A stretch of DNA of 46,337 nucleotides from Caballeronia terrestris (GTDB lineage: Bacteria; Pseudomonadota; Gammaproteobacteria; Burkholderiales; Burkholderiaceae), in NCBI RefSeq assembly GCF_001544515.1, contig NZ_FCOL02000043.1, positions 1-46,337 of the forward strand. Direction: 5' to 3'. Position 1 is the first letter of the stretch; the number at the start of each line of letters is the position of its first letter. Below are positions 24,765 to 32,530 of the stretch, one piece after another. A program made the position numbers and the translations under genes. The notes beneath the pieces were generated by a model. The model ran no database searches. It was not told the DNA's origin and saw only the letters and a program-made list of their open reading frames with translations.

Positions 24765-25598
24765 ATGAACGACAACATTCTGCAGACCAGACCCGACCTC
24801 GAAATCACGCGCGTGCGTCACGCGCTCAAGTTCCGCCTGCTCGAAGTGAAGCGCGTGCAGTCACTCACGCCGAACTTCGTGCGGATCACGCTTACCGGCG
24901 ACGCCTTGGAAGATTTCGAATCCGCCTCGTTCGACGATCATGTGAAGGTGTTTTTGCCCGAGCCGGGCGAGCTCAAGCCCACGGTTCCGGTCGCAGGCCC
25001 CGATGGTCCCGTGTTCGATCCCGCTAAGCCGCGCCCCGTCGCGCGCGATTTCACGCCGCGCCGTTTCGATCGCGACGCGCGCGAGCTCGACATCGAATTC
25101 GCGCTGCACGAAGCCGGCCCCGCGACCGCGTGGGCGGCACAGGCCGCGCCCGGTCAATATCTCGGCATTGGCGGGCCGCGCGGGTCGTTCGTGATTCCGG
25201 CGCATTTCGACTGGCATCTGTTCATCGGCGACGAAACCGCGCTGCCCGCCATCGCGCGGCGTCTGGAGGAACTGCCGGCCGGCACACGCGCAGCGACGCT
25301 GATCGAAGTCGCCGACGTGTCGGCGCGCATCGAATTCGATACGCGCGCCGATCTTTACGCGGAGTGGCGTTATCGCGATGACGCGGTGCATCCGGACGGC
25401 GGAGCGCTGCTGCTGGCGTTAAGGGAAATCTATCTGCCGGACGGCGAGGGATATATCTGGGCCGCCGGCGAAGCAACGCTCATGCGCGCGGTGCGTCAGT
25501 TGCTTTGCGTCGAGCGAGGGATCGACAAGCGGCGGATTCGCGCGTCGGCTTACTGGAAGCGGGGCGCGCAGGCGGTGCATGAGACGCTGGAAGGATGA
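24765..25598 (+). CDS. Siderophore-interacting protein, YqjH-like ferric-chelate reductase
   Basis: A 277-residue cytoplasmic flavoprotein of the SIP family that reduces ferric siderophore complexes to release iron. It has an FAD-binding barrel (RDFTPRRFD is the FAD motif, then PGQYLGIGGPRGS) and an NAD(P)-binding domain (FIGDETALPAIARRL, WAAGEATLMRAVRQ). It starts 7 bases after the YqjI-like repressor and so depends on the same promoter and metal signal. No siderophore biosynthesis or TonB receptor gene is in view, so it may serve foreign siderophores or iron homeostasis in general. Confidence 0.92.
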   Translation: MNDNILQTRPDLEITRVRHALKFRLLEVKRVQSLTPNFVRITLTGDALEDFESASFDDHVKVFLPEPGELKPTVPVAGPDGPVFDPAKPRPVARDFTPRRFDRDARELDIEFALHEAGPATAWAAQAAPGQYLGIGGPRGSFVIPAHFDWHLFIGDETALPAIARRLEELPAGTRAATLIEVADVSARIEFDTRADLYAEWRYRDDAVHPDGGALLLALREIYLPDGEGYIWAAGEATLMRAVRQLLCVERGIDKRRIRASAYWKRGAQAVHETLEG

Positions 25599-25664
25599 GG
25601 CGCTCGCGATCGATGCGTTAGCGTGAATGACAAGCGAAGCGGACCTGACACGCCGAACAGGAGG

Positions 25665-25925
25665 TCACGCCCGTCGAGAGAGGCAGCGTGGCGCCGGGCG
25701 TCCGCTATACGTGAAGCCCGTGCAGAACGCAGGCGACGAATAGTACGCGCACGACGTTTCCATCGCGTCGATGACCTTGCGCAACAGCCGATGCCGCTCG
25801 CGGGGACGGCGCGGCGTTTGCAGCGTCCGGCGGTGTATCGAACGCGGCGGCGGCAGCGGCGCATGCGCCGCGCGGCCGGACGCGATGGCCTGCGAGCGCT
25901 GTCGAATGTGTGCGGAATTCTTCAT
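25665..25925 (-). CDS. Possible small protein, function unknown
   Basis: An 86-residue reading frame whose ATG lies 2 bases after the stop of the small gene 25928-26170, so it could be translated by coupling; there is no ribosome site of its own. The first 45 residues are Arg-rich, as GC-rich non-coding frames often are, but the end (RLLRKVIDAMETSCAYYSS, then PAFCTGFTYSG) looks like a real helical protein. I do not recognise a family. The 66 bases between it and the convergent reductase gene hold nothing. Confidence 0.35.
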   Translation of the reverse strand: MKNSAHIRQRSQAIASGRAAHAPLPPPRSIHRRTLQTPRRPRERHRLLRKVIDAMETSCAYYSSPAFCTGFTYSGRPAPRCLSRRA

Positions 25926-25927
25926 GT

Positions 25928-26170
25928 TCAAGTTGTCTGGAAGCGCACGTCGGACAAGAGCCTCTGCAGGTCGATCGCCTCGGGCTGCGTGCCCTGGTCG
26001 CTGGCGGTCGCCACCGACGCGATGGCGATCCACGAATCGGGCGGATCGAGCTCGCGAATCGTCACGCCATCGACCGATATGCGCAAATTGCCGCTTTCGA
26101 CTTCATATTCGGCGACGTGCTGCGCATCGCCGAACCATTGCGTCGCGCGGACGAGCAGTTGTCTCCGCAT
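25928..26170 (-). CDS. Small protein, function unknown
   Basis: An 80-residue protein (MRRQLLVRATQWFGDAQHVA...) with normal amino-acid balance and a repeated beta-strand-like pattern (EVESGNLRISVDGVTIREL). The start at 26170 is supported by AAGGAG exactly 6 bases before the ATG. A Met two codons upstream would sit on the ribosome site. The family is unknown to me. It forms a leftward run of small genes with 26286-26540 upstream of it. Confidence 0.55.
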   Translation of the reverse strand: MRRQLLVRATQWFGDAQHVAEYEVESGNLRISVDGVTIRELDPPDSWIAIASVATASDQGTQPEAIDLQRLLSDVRFQTT

Positions 26171-26285
26171 GGGCATCTCCTTATGCAGCGGCCCGATGGC
26201 GGCCGGACGTGCCAAAGATCCCCGAGCCATGCGTTGAAGCCGCTGTGTCGCTTTTGGGGCGACACGCACGAACAAAACGTGAGCA

Positions 26286-26540
26286 TTACTCGACCGATGC
26301 CTTGGAATAGCTGAAGCTCGGCAGGCTTGAAAGCGGCGGATAAACACGCCACGAGCCGTCCTTGTGCCGGAAGAAGAACATCCCGAGCGGCGTGCCGATG
26401 CCCGGGCAAGCAACATACACGTATCGGCTTCGGGTGAACCGGGTGCGGCCAAACCTGGCGATATGCCAGTTACCGGTCCCGCGATCGACTACCCATTTGT
26501 GGATCTGTTCCCGCAAAGACTGCTCACCGTTACGCTTCAT
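26286..26540 (-). CDS. Small basic protein, function unknown
   Basis: An 84-residue protein with a basic, aromatic-rich middle (NWHIARFGRTRFTRSRYVYVA) and FFFRHKDGSWRVYPPL near the end. A double GGA site (AAGGAAGGAC) ends directly before the ATG. No signal peptide or membrane span. I recognise no family; small proteins of this style are common in Burkholderiaceae. It is the first of a leftward run of small genes between the Crp-like regulator and the iron reductase. Confidence 0.6.
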   Translation of the reverse strand: MKRNGEQSLREQIHKWVVDRGTGNWHIARFGRTRFTRSRYVYVACPGIGTPLGMFFFRHKDGSWRVYPPLSSLPSFSYSKASVE

Positions 26541-26741
26541 GTCCTTCCTTGTTGCATCCGATCGGGTCCGCCGAAAACGGCAACGAACGGCATTACATCG
26601 ACATTGAACCCATAGACTCACATGAATCGTCGATTTTCTCTGTACGGTACCGGGCTGCTCGGGGGTAAACGTGGGCGTCGCGCGTTCGATCTGCGATCGA
26701 TGTGGGGAAAGCAGGAGGGCGCAAGCTGCGTACTCGTGGCC

Positions 26742-27764
26742 TCACCGCATGCGAAAAAGCCGCTCTTCTTCGCTTTTGACGACGTGGTAGCACTCGCAGA
26801 CCTGATCTTCGACCGCACGCCGGTTCACGACCGAGATGAGGCCGCGGTTATACCGGATCGCGCCTATCCGCTGCAACTCCCTGGCAGCTTCGGTCACGCC
26901 GGCGCGCCGCACGCCGAGCATGTTCGCGATGAGTTCCTGCGTCATCCGGATGTCGTTGGATTCGAGACGATCGAGACTCAGCAGCAGCCATCGGCAGAAC
27001 TGCTGTCCGATCGAATGATGACGATTGCACACGGCGGTCTGCGCCATCTGCGTGATGAGCGCCTGGATATAGCGCAGGAAGAGATGCTGGATCGCGCCGC
27101 CGCGCGCGAATTCTTCCTTCACCACGTTGCTGGCGAGACGCAGGGCTTCGCCCTCGCTTTGCACGAGCGCGCGATTCGGCACGGTTTCGCCGCCCGTGAA
27201 CAACGCGACGCCGAGGAGGCCTTCCTTGCCGACCATCGCAATTTCCGCCGATGCACCGTTCTCCATTACATAGAGCATCGAGATGATGGCGGTGGTCGGC
27301 AGATAGACGTGGCTCAAGCGGTCGCCAGGTTCGTAGAGCACTTTGCCGAGCGGCAGCGAGACGGTCGAGAGATGCGGCGTGATCCGCTCACGCACCGTTA
27401 CGGGAAGCCGCGCGAGAAGCAGGTTGGCCGAGGGGGCATCGCTGGGTGCGTCGCTGGGTCCATCGGTCGCGTGCTCGCTGACGATCTCTTTGGTGCTGAC
27501 GCGGGCCACGAGCGTTCTATGCAACTCGATGGCCTCGTCGCGTCCCTGTTCAGGAAAGAGGCTCGCCATCATCGAACGGACGCTGTCTTGACCAAGGGCG
27601 TCAAGGATCTTGACCTTGGTAAGCGTGCCGAGCTTGGTCTTGCCGCAGCGCCAGGCGGAGACCTGTGCCCGAGTCAGGCCCAGATAATGCGCCAGTTGTG
27701 CATCGCTTCGAAAGCGGCCCAGCGCTTTCAGTTCGTCGAAGAGTGCGTCCCAGTTCTGTTCCAT
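26742..27764 (-). CDS. Crp/Fnr-like regulator fused to an N-terminal second HTH
   Basis: A 340-residue protein with three parts. Residues about 1-70 form a small helix-turn-helix domain of the phage-repressor style (SDAQLAHYLGLTRAQVSAWR at 20-39). A linker with a short repeat (SDAPSDAPSAN) follows. Residues about 113-240 are a cyclic-nucleotide-binding-like domain (PLGKVLYEPGDRLSHVYLPT, MVGKEGLLGVALF), and about 245-335 are a Crp-type winged helix (MTQELIANMLGVRRAGVTEA). Most relatives in this family have only the last two parts. It lacks the classical cAMP-binding Arg-Ser pair as far as I can see, so the ligand is uncertain. It is divergent from the small gene at 27943, with two palindromes between. 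Confidence 0.9.
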   Translation of the reverse strand: MEQNWDALFDELKALGRFRSDAQLAHYLGLTRAQVSAWRCGKTKLGTLTKVKILDALGQDSVRSMMASLFPEQGRDEAIELHRTLVARVSTKEIVSEHATDGPSDAPSDAPSANLLLARLPVTVRERITPHLSTVSLPLGKVLYEPGDRLSHVYLPTTAIISMLYVMENGASAEIAMVGKEGLLGVALFTGGETVPNRALVQSEGEALRLASNVVKEEFARGGAIQHLFLRYIQALITQMAQTAVCNRHHSIGQQFCRWLLLSLDRLESNDIRMTQELIANMLGVRRAGVTEAARELQRIGAIRYNRGLISVVNRRAVEDQVCECYHVVKSEEERLFRMR

Positions 27765-27860
27765 GATCTAACACCATCGGGCGTCAAATCGATTTGACAT
27801 CCGAATCGCTCCACAGCAGGATGTAAACACTTGGGTATCTGTCTTTTTGTTGTGTCGCTA

Positions 27861-27886
27861 ATAGCATACGCTATCGCAATTGCGAT
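27861..27886. promoter_or_regulatory. Two adjacent palindromes, candidate operators
   Basis: ATAGC-ATAC-GCTAT at 27861-27874 overlaps by two bases a perfect 14-bp palindrome, ATCGCAATTGCGAT, at 27873-27886. They lie between the Crp-like regulator and the divergent gene at 27943. They are natural candidates for autoregulatory sites of a protein with two DNA-binding domains; that is an inference. Confidence 0.45.
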
Positions 27887-27942
27887 TGCGGGCTGTGACC
27901 ATTCGCATCGGCGGCGCTCGTTGCTACACGGAGAACCGCCGC

Positions 27943-28281
27943 ATGAACGCTTTTCGAACCCATATTCAGATTCCCATTGGGCCGCTCGGTAAAGCGACAT
28001 TGCCCGCGCTTACCGAACCTGTATCCGACGCCGAGTTTCTATTGCGGCAGCGCGACTTCATTCAGCAGGTCTTTGGGCATAGCAGTTATCTGCATGCGCG
28101 CGCTCGCGTGATGCCGACTTCCGATGCGTTTCTTGGCGTGCTCGTCAACCTCATCGACGTCCTCGATGCCAATTCGCCCGACGAGGCACGGCATTGCGTT
28201 CAGCAACTGGTTCATGTACTCAAGACTGTTTCGCCGCAGTTGCTGGACGGGCCTCTGGATGGGGCTTCTGCCAAGCCTTGA
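27943..28281 (+). CDS. Small cytoplasmic protein, function unknown
   Basis: A 112-residue protein with no signal peptide or membrane span. The N-terminal part includes RTHIQIPIGPLGKATLP; the rest is helical (EFLLRQRDFIQQVFGHSSYL, AFLGVLVNLIDVLDAN, HCVQQLVHVLKTVSPQLL). GGAG lies about 10 bases before the ATG. It is divergent from the two-HTH Crp-like regulator and may be its target. The stop codon falls inside a long inverted repeat (28261-28341). I recognise no family. Confidence 0.65.
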   Translation: MNAFRTHIQIPIGPLGKATLPALTEPVSDAEFLLRQRDFIQQVFGHSSYLHARARVMPTSDAFLGVLVNLIDVLDANSPDEARHCVQQLVHVLKTVSPQLLDGPLDGASAKP

Positions 28282-28341
28282 AGTTGCTTTGACCGTTTGA
28301 TGGGCTTCATCGCGCTTCAAAACTGGAAAGCCAGAAGCCCC
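28261..28341 (+). ncRNA. Nested stem structure at the gene end, candidate structured RNA or terminator
   Basis: GGGGCTTCTG (28261-28270) pairs perfectly with CAGAAGCCCC (28332-28341). Inside lie TTGAAG (28278-28283) with CTTCAA (28315-28320) and GATG (28299-28302) with CATC (28308-28311), all nested. The outer stem starts within the coding end of the gene that stops at 28281. There is no T-tract, so it is not a typical intrinsic terminator. The remaining 234 bases before the NmrA gene hold nothing else I can assign. Confidence 0.4.
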
Positions 28342-28575
28342 GTTCATCCTCTCCTTCTCAACGTCAGCGCGCGCAGATCCTGCGCGCCTTCTCATTGATG
28401 CTGGCCCGGCATAGAAGTTAGCGAAATCCAATGGCTACCGCGGCTCTGCGATCGGCCTCATTCTTCATTCACCGCAGCGATGTGCTCTCTCACACAGGCA
28501 CCTCACGGTTCGCCTCACATGCGAAGCAGCTGATTCGAAATGCAAGCAACCCTCTCACTTTCAAGGATAATCATC

Positions 28576-29463
28576 ATGAGCCGCAAAGTACTGATTACCG
28601 GCGCAACGGGCGACACCGGCCGCGCCGCCGTCAAGGAATCCATCGAAGCCGGACTGCAAGTGCGCGCCCTCGTGCGCCGCATCGACGGCCGGTCGGACTC
28701 GCTGCAAAAGCTCGGCGCCGAAATCGTCGTGGGTGATCTGCAGAACGTCGACGAGATTCGCGCCGCGATGGAAGGCGTCGATGCCGCATACCTCGTCTAT
28801 CCCGTCGCGCCCGGCCTCATCACCGCAACCGCCTACTTCGCCCAGGCCGCGCGGGAAGCCGGCGTCGAAACCATCGTCAACCTGTCGCAGCGTTCGGCGA
28901 GCCGCACATCGAAGAGTCCGTCGTCGAAGGATCACTATGTTGCTGAGCAGCTGCTCAGCGCGTCGGGACTCAACGTCATCCATCTGCGTCCGACCTATTT
29001 CCTCGAATGGCTCTTCTACCCGTGGCAACTGCCGACCTTCCTCGATAAAGGCGTCCTCCGCCTGCCGGTCGGCAAAGGCCGCCATGCCGCGATCGGCGCG
29101 GAAGATCAGGGCCGCGTCATTGCCGCGCTGCTGAAAGACCCGAGCGGACATATCGGGCAGACCTATCCGCTCTTCGGGCCGGTCGAAATGGACCACGAGC
29201 AGATGGCGTCGGAGTTGAGCGAGGCGCTCGGCCGCGAGATCGTCTTCGAAGACATCTCGATCGATGAATACCGCCAATCGATGGAATCAGTGGGCGTGCC
29301 CGCGTACATCGTCGAGCACCTCGTCGCGGCGATGGACGACTACCAGCGCGGCGTGATGTCAGGCATGAACGACAACGTCGAGCGGATTACAGGCAAGAAA
29401 CCGATGAGCGTCAAGGAGTTCGCGCGCGCCCATGCGGACCGGTTGAATCCGCAAGCCGTCTAA
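28576..29463 (+). CDS. NmrA-like NAD(P)-binding protein (atypical SDR)
   Basis: A 295-residue single-domain Rossmann protein of the NmrA/HSCARG-like atypical short-chain dehydrogenase group. The nucleotide loop is ITGATGDTGRA, near the N-terminus; YLVYPVAPG and IVNLSQRSASRTS follow. These proteins often sense or use NADP(H) or reduce quinones and unsaturated ketones. The start at 28576 is preferred because AAGGA lies about 8 bases before the ATG and the glycine loop follows at once. The next gene starts 18 bases after its stop, so the two form an operon. The substrate is unknown. Confidence 0.9.
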   Translation: MSRKVLITGATGDTGRAAVKESIEAGLQVRALVRRIDGRSDSLQKLGAEIVVGDLQNVDEIRAAMEGVDAAYLVYPVAPGLITATAYFAQAAREAGVETIVNLSQRSASRTSKSPSSKDHYVAEQLLSASGLNVIHLRPTYFLEWLFYPWQLPTFLDKGVLRLPVGKGRHAAIGAEDQGRVIAALLKDPSGHIGQTYPLFGPVEMDHEQMASELSEALGREIVFEDISIDEYRQSMESVGVPAYIVEHLVAAMDDYQRGVMSGMNDNVERITGKKPMSVKEFARAHADRLNPQAV

Positions 29464-29481
29464 CTCATCCAAGGAAAAATC

Positions 29482-29769
29482 ATGAAAGTCATGGCCGTTG
29501 GATCGCTGATTCCGCTCACGCAGGAACAGCTCGCGCACTACATGCCCACTGAAGTCCCCGCCACCCTGCAGTTGTACCTCGACGGCAAGATGGAACAGTT
29601 CTGGATGCGGGAAAACGGAGTCGGCGTGATCTTTCTGATGAGCGTCGATTCCGTCGACGAAGCAGATCGTCTGCTCAAGGCGCTGCCGCTCGGTGTCGAT
29701 AAGCTGCTGACCTTCGAGCTCTATCCGATCGTTCCGCTCGCGCCGCTCGGCACGTTGATCGGACATTGA
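29482..29769 (+). CDS. Muconolactone isomerase-like / YCII-like small protein
   Basis: A 95-residue protein with a ferredoxin-like alpha/beta pattern (MKVMAVGSLIPLT, then FLMSVDSVDEADRLLKALPL and LTFELYPIVPLAPLG), as in the dimeric alpha-beta barrel group that includes muconolactone delta-isomerase and YCII proteins. The ending is typical of muconolactone isomerase relatives. It follows the NmrA-like gene by 18 bases and shares its transcript. It may be an isomerase or a small-molecule binding partner; no other muconate-pathway gene is nearby, so the classic role is unlikely. Confidence 0.75.
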   Translation: MKVMAVGSLIPLTQEQLAHYMPTEVPATLQLYLDGKMEQFWMRENGVGVIFLMSVDSVDEADRLLKALPLGVDKLLTFELYPIVPLAPLGTLIGH

Positions 29770-29782
29770 CCGCGGTAGCAGG

Positions 29783-29805
29783 AACGGTGGCCTCGGGCCA
29801 CCGTT
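29783..29805 (+). terminator. Strong stem-loop after the NmrA operon
   Basis: AACGGTGGCC at 29783-29792 and GGCCACCGTT at 29796-29805 form a perfect 10-bp stem with a TCG loop, 14 bases past the stop at 29769. The stem ends in TT and no longer T-run follows. Confidence 0.7.
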
Positions 29806-29956
29806 TCGCACGCTTTGAAGCCGTCACCTCATGTCGTACTGGTCCCGCTTCTGATTTGCTTAGCCCAATCCATTGGTTCAAGTTGCGCACTCGACGCACT
29901 AGCCTGAAACGCAGCGGGCAATTTCGCTCGCAAGCAGCATTTCAGGTCATAAGCAC

Positions 29957-30172
29957 ATGCGATATAAAGGATACGAAGTCGAGCCGTCAGCGCAGCCGTT
30001 GCCGAGCGGGTTGTATGCCGCCAACCTGACCATCGTGAACGGGACGTCGCCGCATGGTCGTTCCTATACGTTCGACGACCTCGACTACTTCTTCGACCCC
30101 GATCATGCGATTGCCTACGCGTCCAGATGGGCGCGTCTGTGGATCGACGATCGGTCCAGGCGGGCGGCTTGA
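29957..30172 (+). CDS. Small conserved-looking protein, function unknown
   Basis: A 71-residue protein: MRYKGYEVEPSAQPLPSG, then an aromatic-rich middle (TFDDLDYFFDPDHAIAYASR) and a C-terminal WARLWIDDRSRR. It reads like the small stress-related proteins common in Burkholderia, but I cannot name the family. No clear ribosome site is seen before the ATG. It converges on the zinc dehydrogenase gene, with 4 bases between the stops. Confidence 0.6.
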   Translation: MRYKGYEVEPSAQPLPSGLYAANLTIVNGTSPHGRSYTFDDLDYFFDPDHAIAYASRWARLWIDDRSRRAA

Positions 30173-30176
30173 CGGT

Positions 30177-31307
30177 TTAATCGAAAACCACCACCTGCCG
30201 GATCGCCTTGCCTTCGTGCAGCAGGTCGAACCCGCGATTGATTTCGTCGAGCTTGAGGCGTCCCGTCAGCAGCTTGTTCACCGGCAACCGGCCCTGCGCG
30301 TACAGATCAACATAGCGCGGGATGTCCCGCGACGGCACGCACGTACCGATATAACTCCCCTTCACCGTGCGCTCTTCCGCGACGAGACTCACCGCGGGCA
30401 ACGGCCAGAGCGCTGTTGAAGGCGGCAGACCCGCCGTGACGGTCATCCCGCCGCGACGCGTAATGCGATACGCCAGATCCAGCGCGCGGATCGAGCCAGC
30501 AAACTCGAACGCGAACTCGACGCCGCCCGCGCTCAGCGCGCGAATCTGCTCGAACGCATCGTCCTGACCCGCGTTGACCGTGTGCGTCGCGCCGAGCGCG
30601 CGGGCCTGCTCCAGCTTGTCGTCGGCGAGATCGATCGCGATGATCTGCCGCGCGCCCGCCGCATGCGCGCCGATCAGCGCCGCCAGCCCGACGCCGCCCA
30701 GCCCGATCACCGCCACCGATGCGCCTGCGCGCACCTGCGCTGTATTGACGACCGCGCCGACGCCGGTCAGCACGGCACAGCCGAAGAGCGCGGCTTCGTC
30801 GAGCGGAACGTCGCGACTGATCTTCACGACCGAACGGCGCGAGACGGTCGCGTACTCGGCGAACACGGAGCAACCGAGGTGATGGTTCAACGCCTCGCCG
30901 CCGCCGCGTGTGAGACGCCGTGCGCCGGAGAGCAGCGTCCCGGCACCGTTCGCCGCCGCGCCTGGTTCGCACAACGCCGGCCGCCCTTCGGCACACGGCG
31001 CACAGTGTCCGCAGCTCGGCACGAACACGACGACGACGTGATCGCCGACCTGAAGATCGGTGACACCCTCGCCTAGTTGCTCGACGACGCCCGACGCCTC
31101 GTGTCCGAGCGCCATCGGCAACGGACGGGGCCGGTCGCCGTTGATGACGGACAAATCTGAATGACAGAGACCGGCCGCCGCGATCTTGATCAACACTTCG
31201 TCGCGGCCTGGCGGCGCCAGTTCGAGCTCTTCGATATGCAAGGGGCGTGTATCGGCATAGGGCGTCGCTGCCCCCATTTCGTGCAGAACTGCTGCCTTGA
31301 TCTTCAT
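30177..31307 (-). CDS. Zinc-dependent alcohol dehydrogenase (MDR family)
   Basis: A 376-residue medium-chain dehydrogenase. The catalytic zinc ligands are in GLCHSDLSV and ALGHEASG; the structural zinc is bound by CGHCAPCAEGRPALC. The nucleotide site is VAVIGLGGVGLAA followed by IIAIDLADDKLEQA, with Asp favouring NAD+. The extra loop after the structural site and the length of about 375 residues place it with the class III/benzyl-alcohol-like branch rather than the shorter dehydrogenase at 16268-17308. GGAG lies 8 bases before the chosen ATG. It appears to be a single gene; the substrate is unknown. Confidence 0.9.
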   Translation of the reverse strand: MKIKAAVLHEMGAATPYADTRPLHIEELELAPPGRDEVLIKIAAAGLCHSDLSVINGDRPRPLPMALGHEASGVVEQLGEGVTDLQVGDHVVVVFVPSCGHCAPCAEGRPALCEPGAAANGAGTLLSGARRLTRGGGEALNHHLGCSVFAEYATVSRRSVVKISRDVPLDEAALFGCAVLTGVGAVVNTAQVRAGASVAVIGLGGVGLAALIGAHAAGARQIIAIDLADDKLEQARALGATHTVNAGQDDAFEQIRALSAGGVEFAFEFAGSIRALDLAYRITRRGGMTVTAGLPPSTALWPLPAVSLVAEERTVKGSYIGTCVPSRDIPRYVDLYAQGRLPVNKLLTGRLKLDEINRGFDLLHEGKAIRQVVVFD

Positions 31308-31710
31308 GGCACTGTCTCCGTATTGAGTTTTGGGGTTCCTCGACGCCGAGGACATCGGCATGCAGAAAGGATACCCGCTCAGCGATTGCGGGCGTCTGGG
31401 CAACGAAGCGCAACTTTGACTGGTAGCGAGGCAGCCGCCGAAAAAGCGACTCGCGCCGAGGTGCTTTTCGCCCACGCTGCTCCGCCTGAAGGCAGTTGGC
31501 TCTTATTTTGCTTCACAGTCGTGCTGGAAGCGTGCCCATTGCGCTTTTTTGGGCGAGCGCGATCTCACCAGGAACAACGGTTGCGGCATTAGCATGCCGA
31601 CAGGCGCGATTGTGAGCCTCCCTCCGCGCACCACTTACCCGTAGAACCGCCGCCTCGCGCAATGTCTGTGAGGCGAAATTTATCGATTATCCAAGTAAGG
31701 CGCAGGTCAA
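31308..31710. other. 403-bp intergenic region without a gene
   Basis: No credible gene lies here. There is a small dyad TCCTCG/CGAGGA (31337-31342 and 31347-31352) near the dehydrogenase promoter and a run of pyrimidine-rich sequence with TTTTTT around 31550. It separates two divergent transcription units and should hold both promoters. Confidence 0.4.
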
Positions 31711-32517
31711 ATGAAACTCCGTGTTGGCTTCGAATTGACCTACACATGTCCGCACGCGACGCCTGCGGTTCTCATGCTGAACACGCACCCGTCGATGGTG
31801 GACAGCGTGATCGTTCCCGACCGCATCGTCTTCGATCCGCCCGTGCCGCTCACGCAGTATTACGATGGGTTCGGCAACTTGTGCACGCGCATCGTGACAC
31901 CGTCGTACGGATCGTTGTCGGTATCGGCCGAAGGCGTGCTCGAAGTGCCCGACACGCACGAAACCTTCCCGGCCGACGATCGTCAGCACGCCGTCGAAGA
32001 GCTTCCCTCCGATTGCCTTCAGTTTCTGCTGGGCAGCCGCTACTGTGAGACGGACCTTCTCTCCGACGTAGCATGGCAAATGTTCGGCGGTCTGCCTTCC
32101 GGACGCACGCGCGTGCAGGCGATCTGCGACTACGCGCACTCGCACATCAAGTTCGACTACAAGACGGCGCGCCCCACGCGAACCGCTTACGGGGCGCACC
32201 AGGAAGCGATCGGCGTGTGCCGGGATTACGCTCATCTGGCGGTCGCGCTTTGCCGCGCGATGAACATTCCCGCGCGCTATTGCACCGGCTACATCAGCGA
32301 CGTCAATCTGCCGCCGCCGTATGCATCGCAGGACTTCTGCGCGTGGTTCGAGGCGTATCTCGGCGGCACGTGGCAGACCTTCGATCCGCGCAACAACGCA
32401 CCGCGCACCGGCCGCATATTGATGGCGCGCGGCCGCGATGCAACCGACGTTCCCATCAGCATGACCTTCGGACCGGCGGCGCTGTCCGGATTCGCCGTGA
32501 TCTGCGAGCCTGTCTGA
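31711..32517 (+). CDS. Transglutaminase-like cysteine protease family protein, His position is Cys
   Basis: A 268-residue protein with an N-terminal beta-sandwich (about 1-120) and a transglutaminase core. The nucleophile is C170 in GVCRDYAHLAVALCRAM. The third-residue Asp is in TFDPRNN. The usual catalytic His sits in a HAWxE pattern, but here the matching stretch is DFCAWFEAYL, with C210 (codon at 32338-32340). Members act as peptidases or amide-forming enzymes on peptides. It lies 13 bases before a metallopeptidase gene, an association known in bacteria together with ATP-grasp and alpha-E genes, which are absent here. Cytoplasmic, as there is no signal peptide. Confidence 0.88.
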   Translation: MKLRVGFELTYTCPHATPAVLMLNTHPSMVDSVIVPDRIVFDPPVPLTQYYDGFGNLCTRIVTPSYGSLSVSAEGVLEVPDTHETFPADDRQHAVEELPSDCLQFLLGSRYCETDLLSDVAWQMFGGLPSGRTRVQAICDYAHSHIKFDYKTARPTRTAYGAHQEAIGVCRDYAHLAVALCRAMNIPARYCTGYISDVNLPPPYASQDFCAWFEAYLGGTWQTFDPRNNAPRTGRILMARGRDATDVPISMTFGPAALSGFAVICEPV

Positions 32518-32530
32518 TGCGGCGTCCGGC

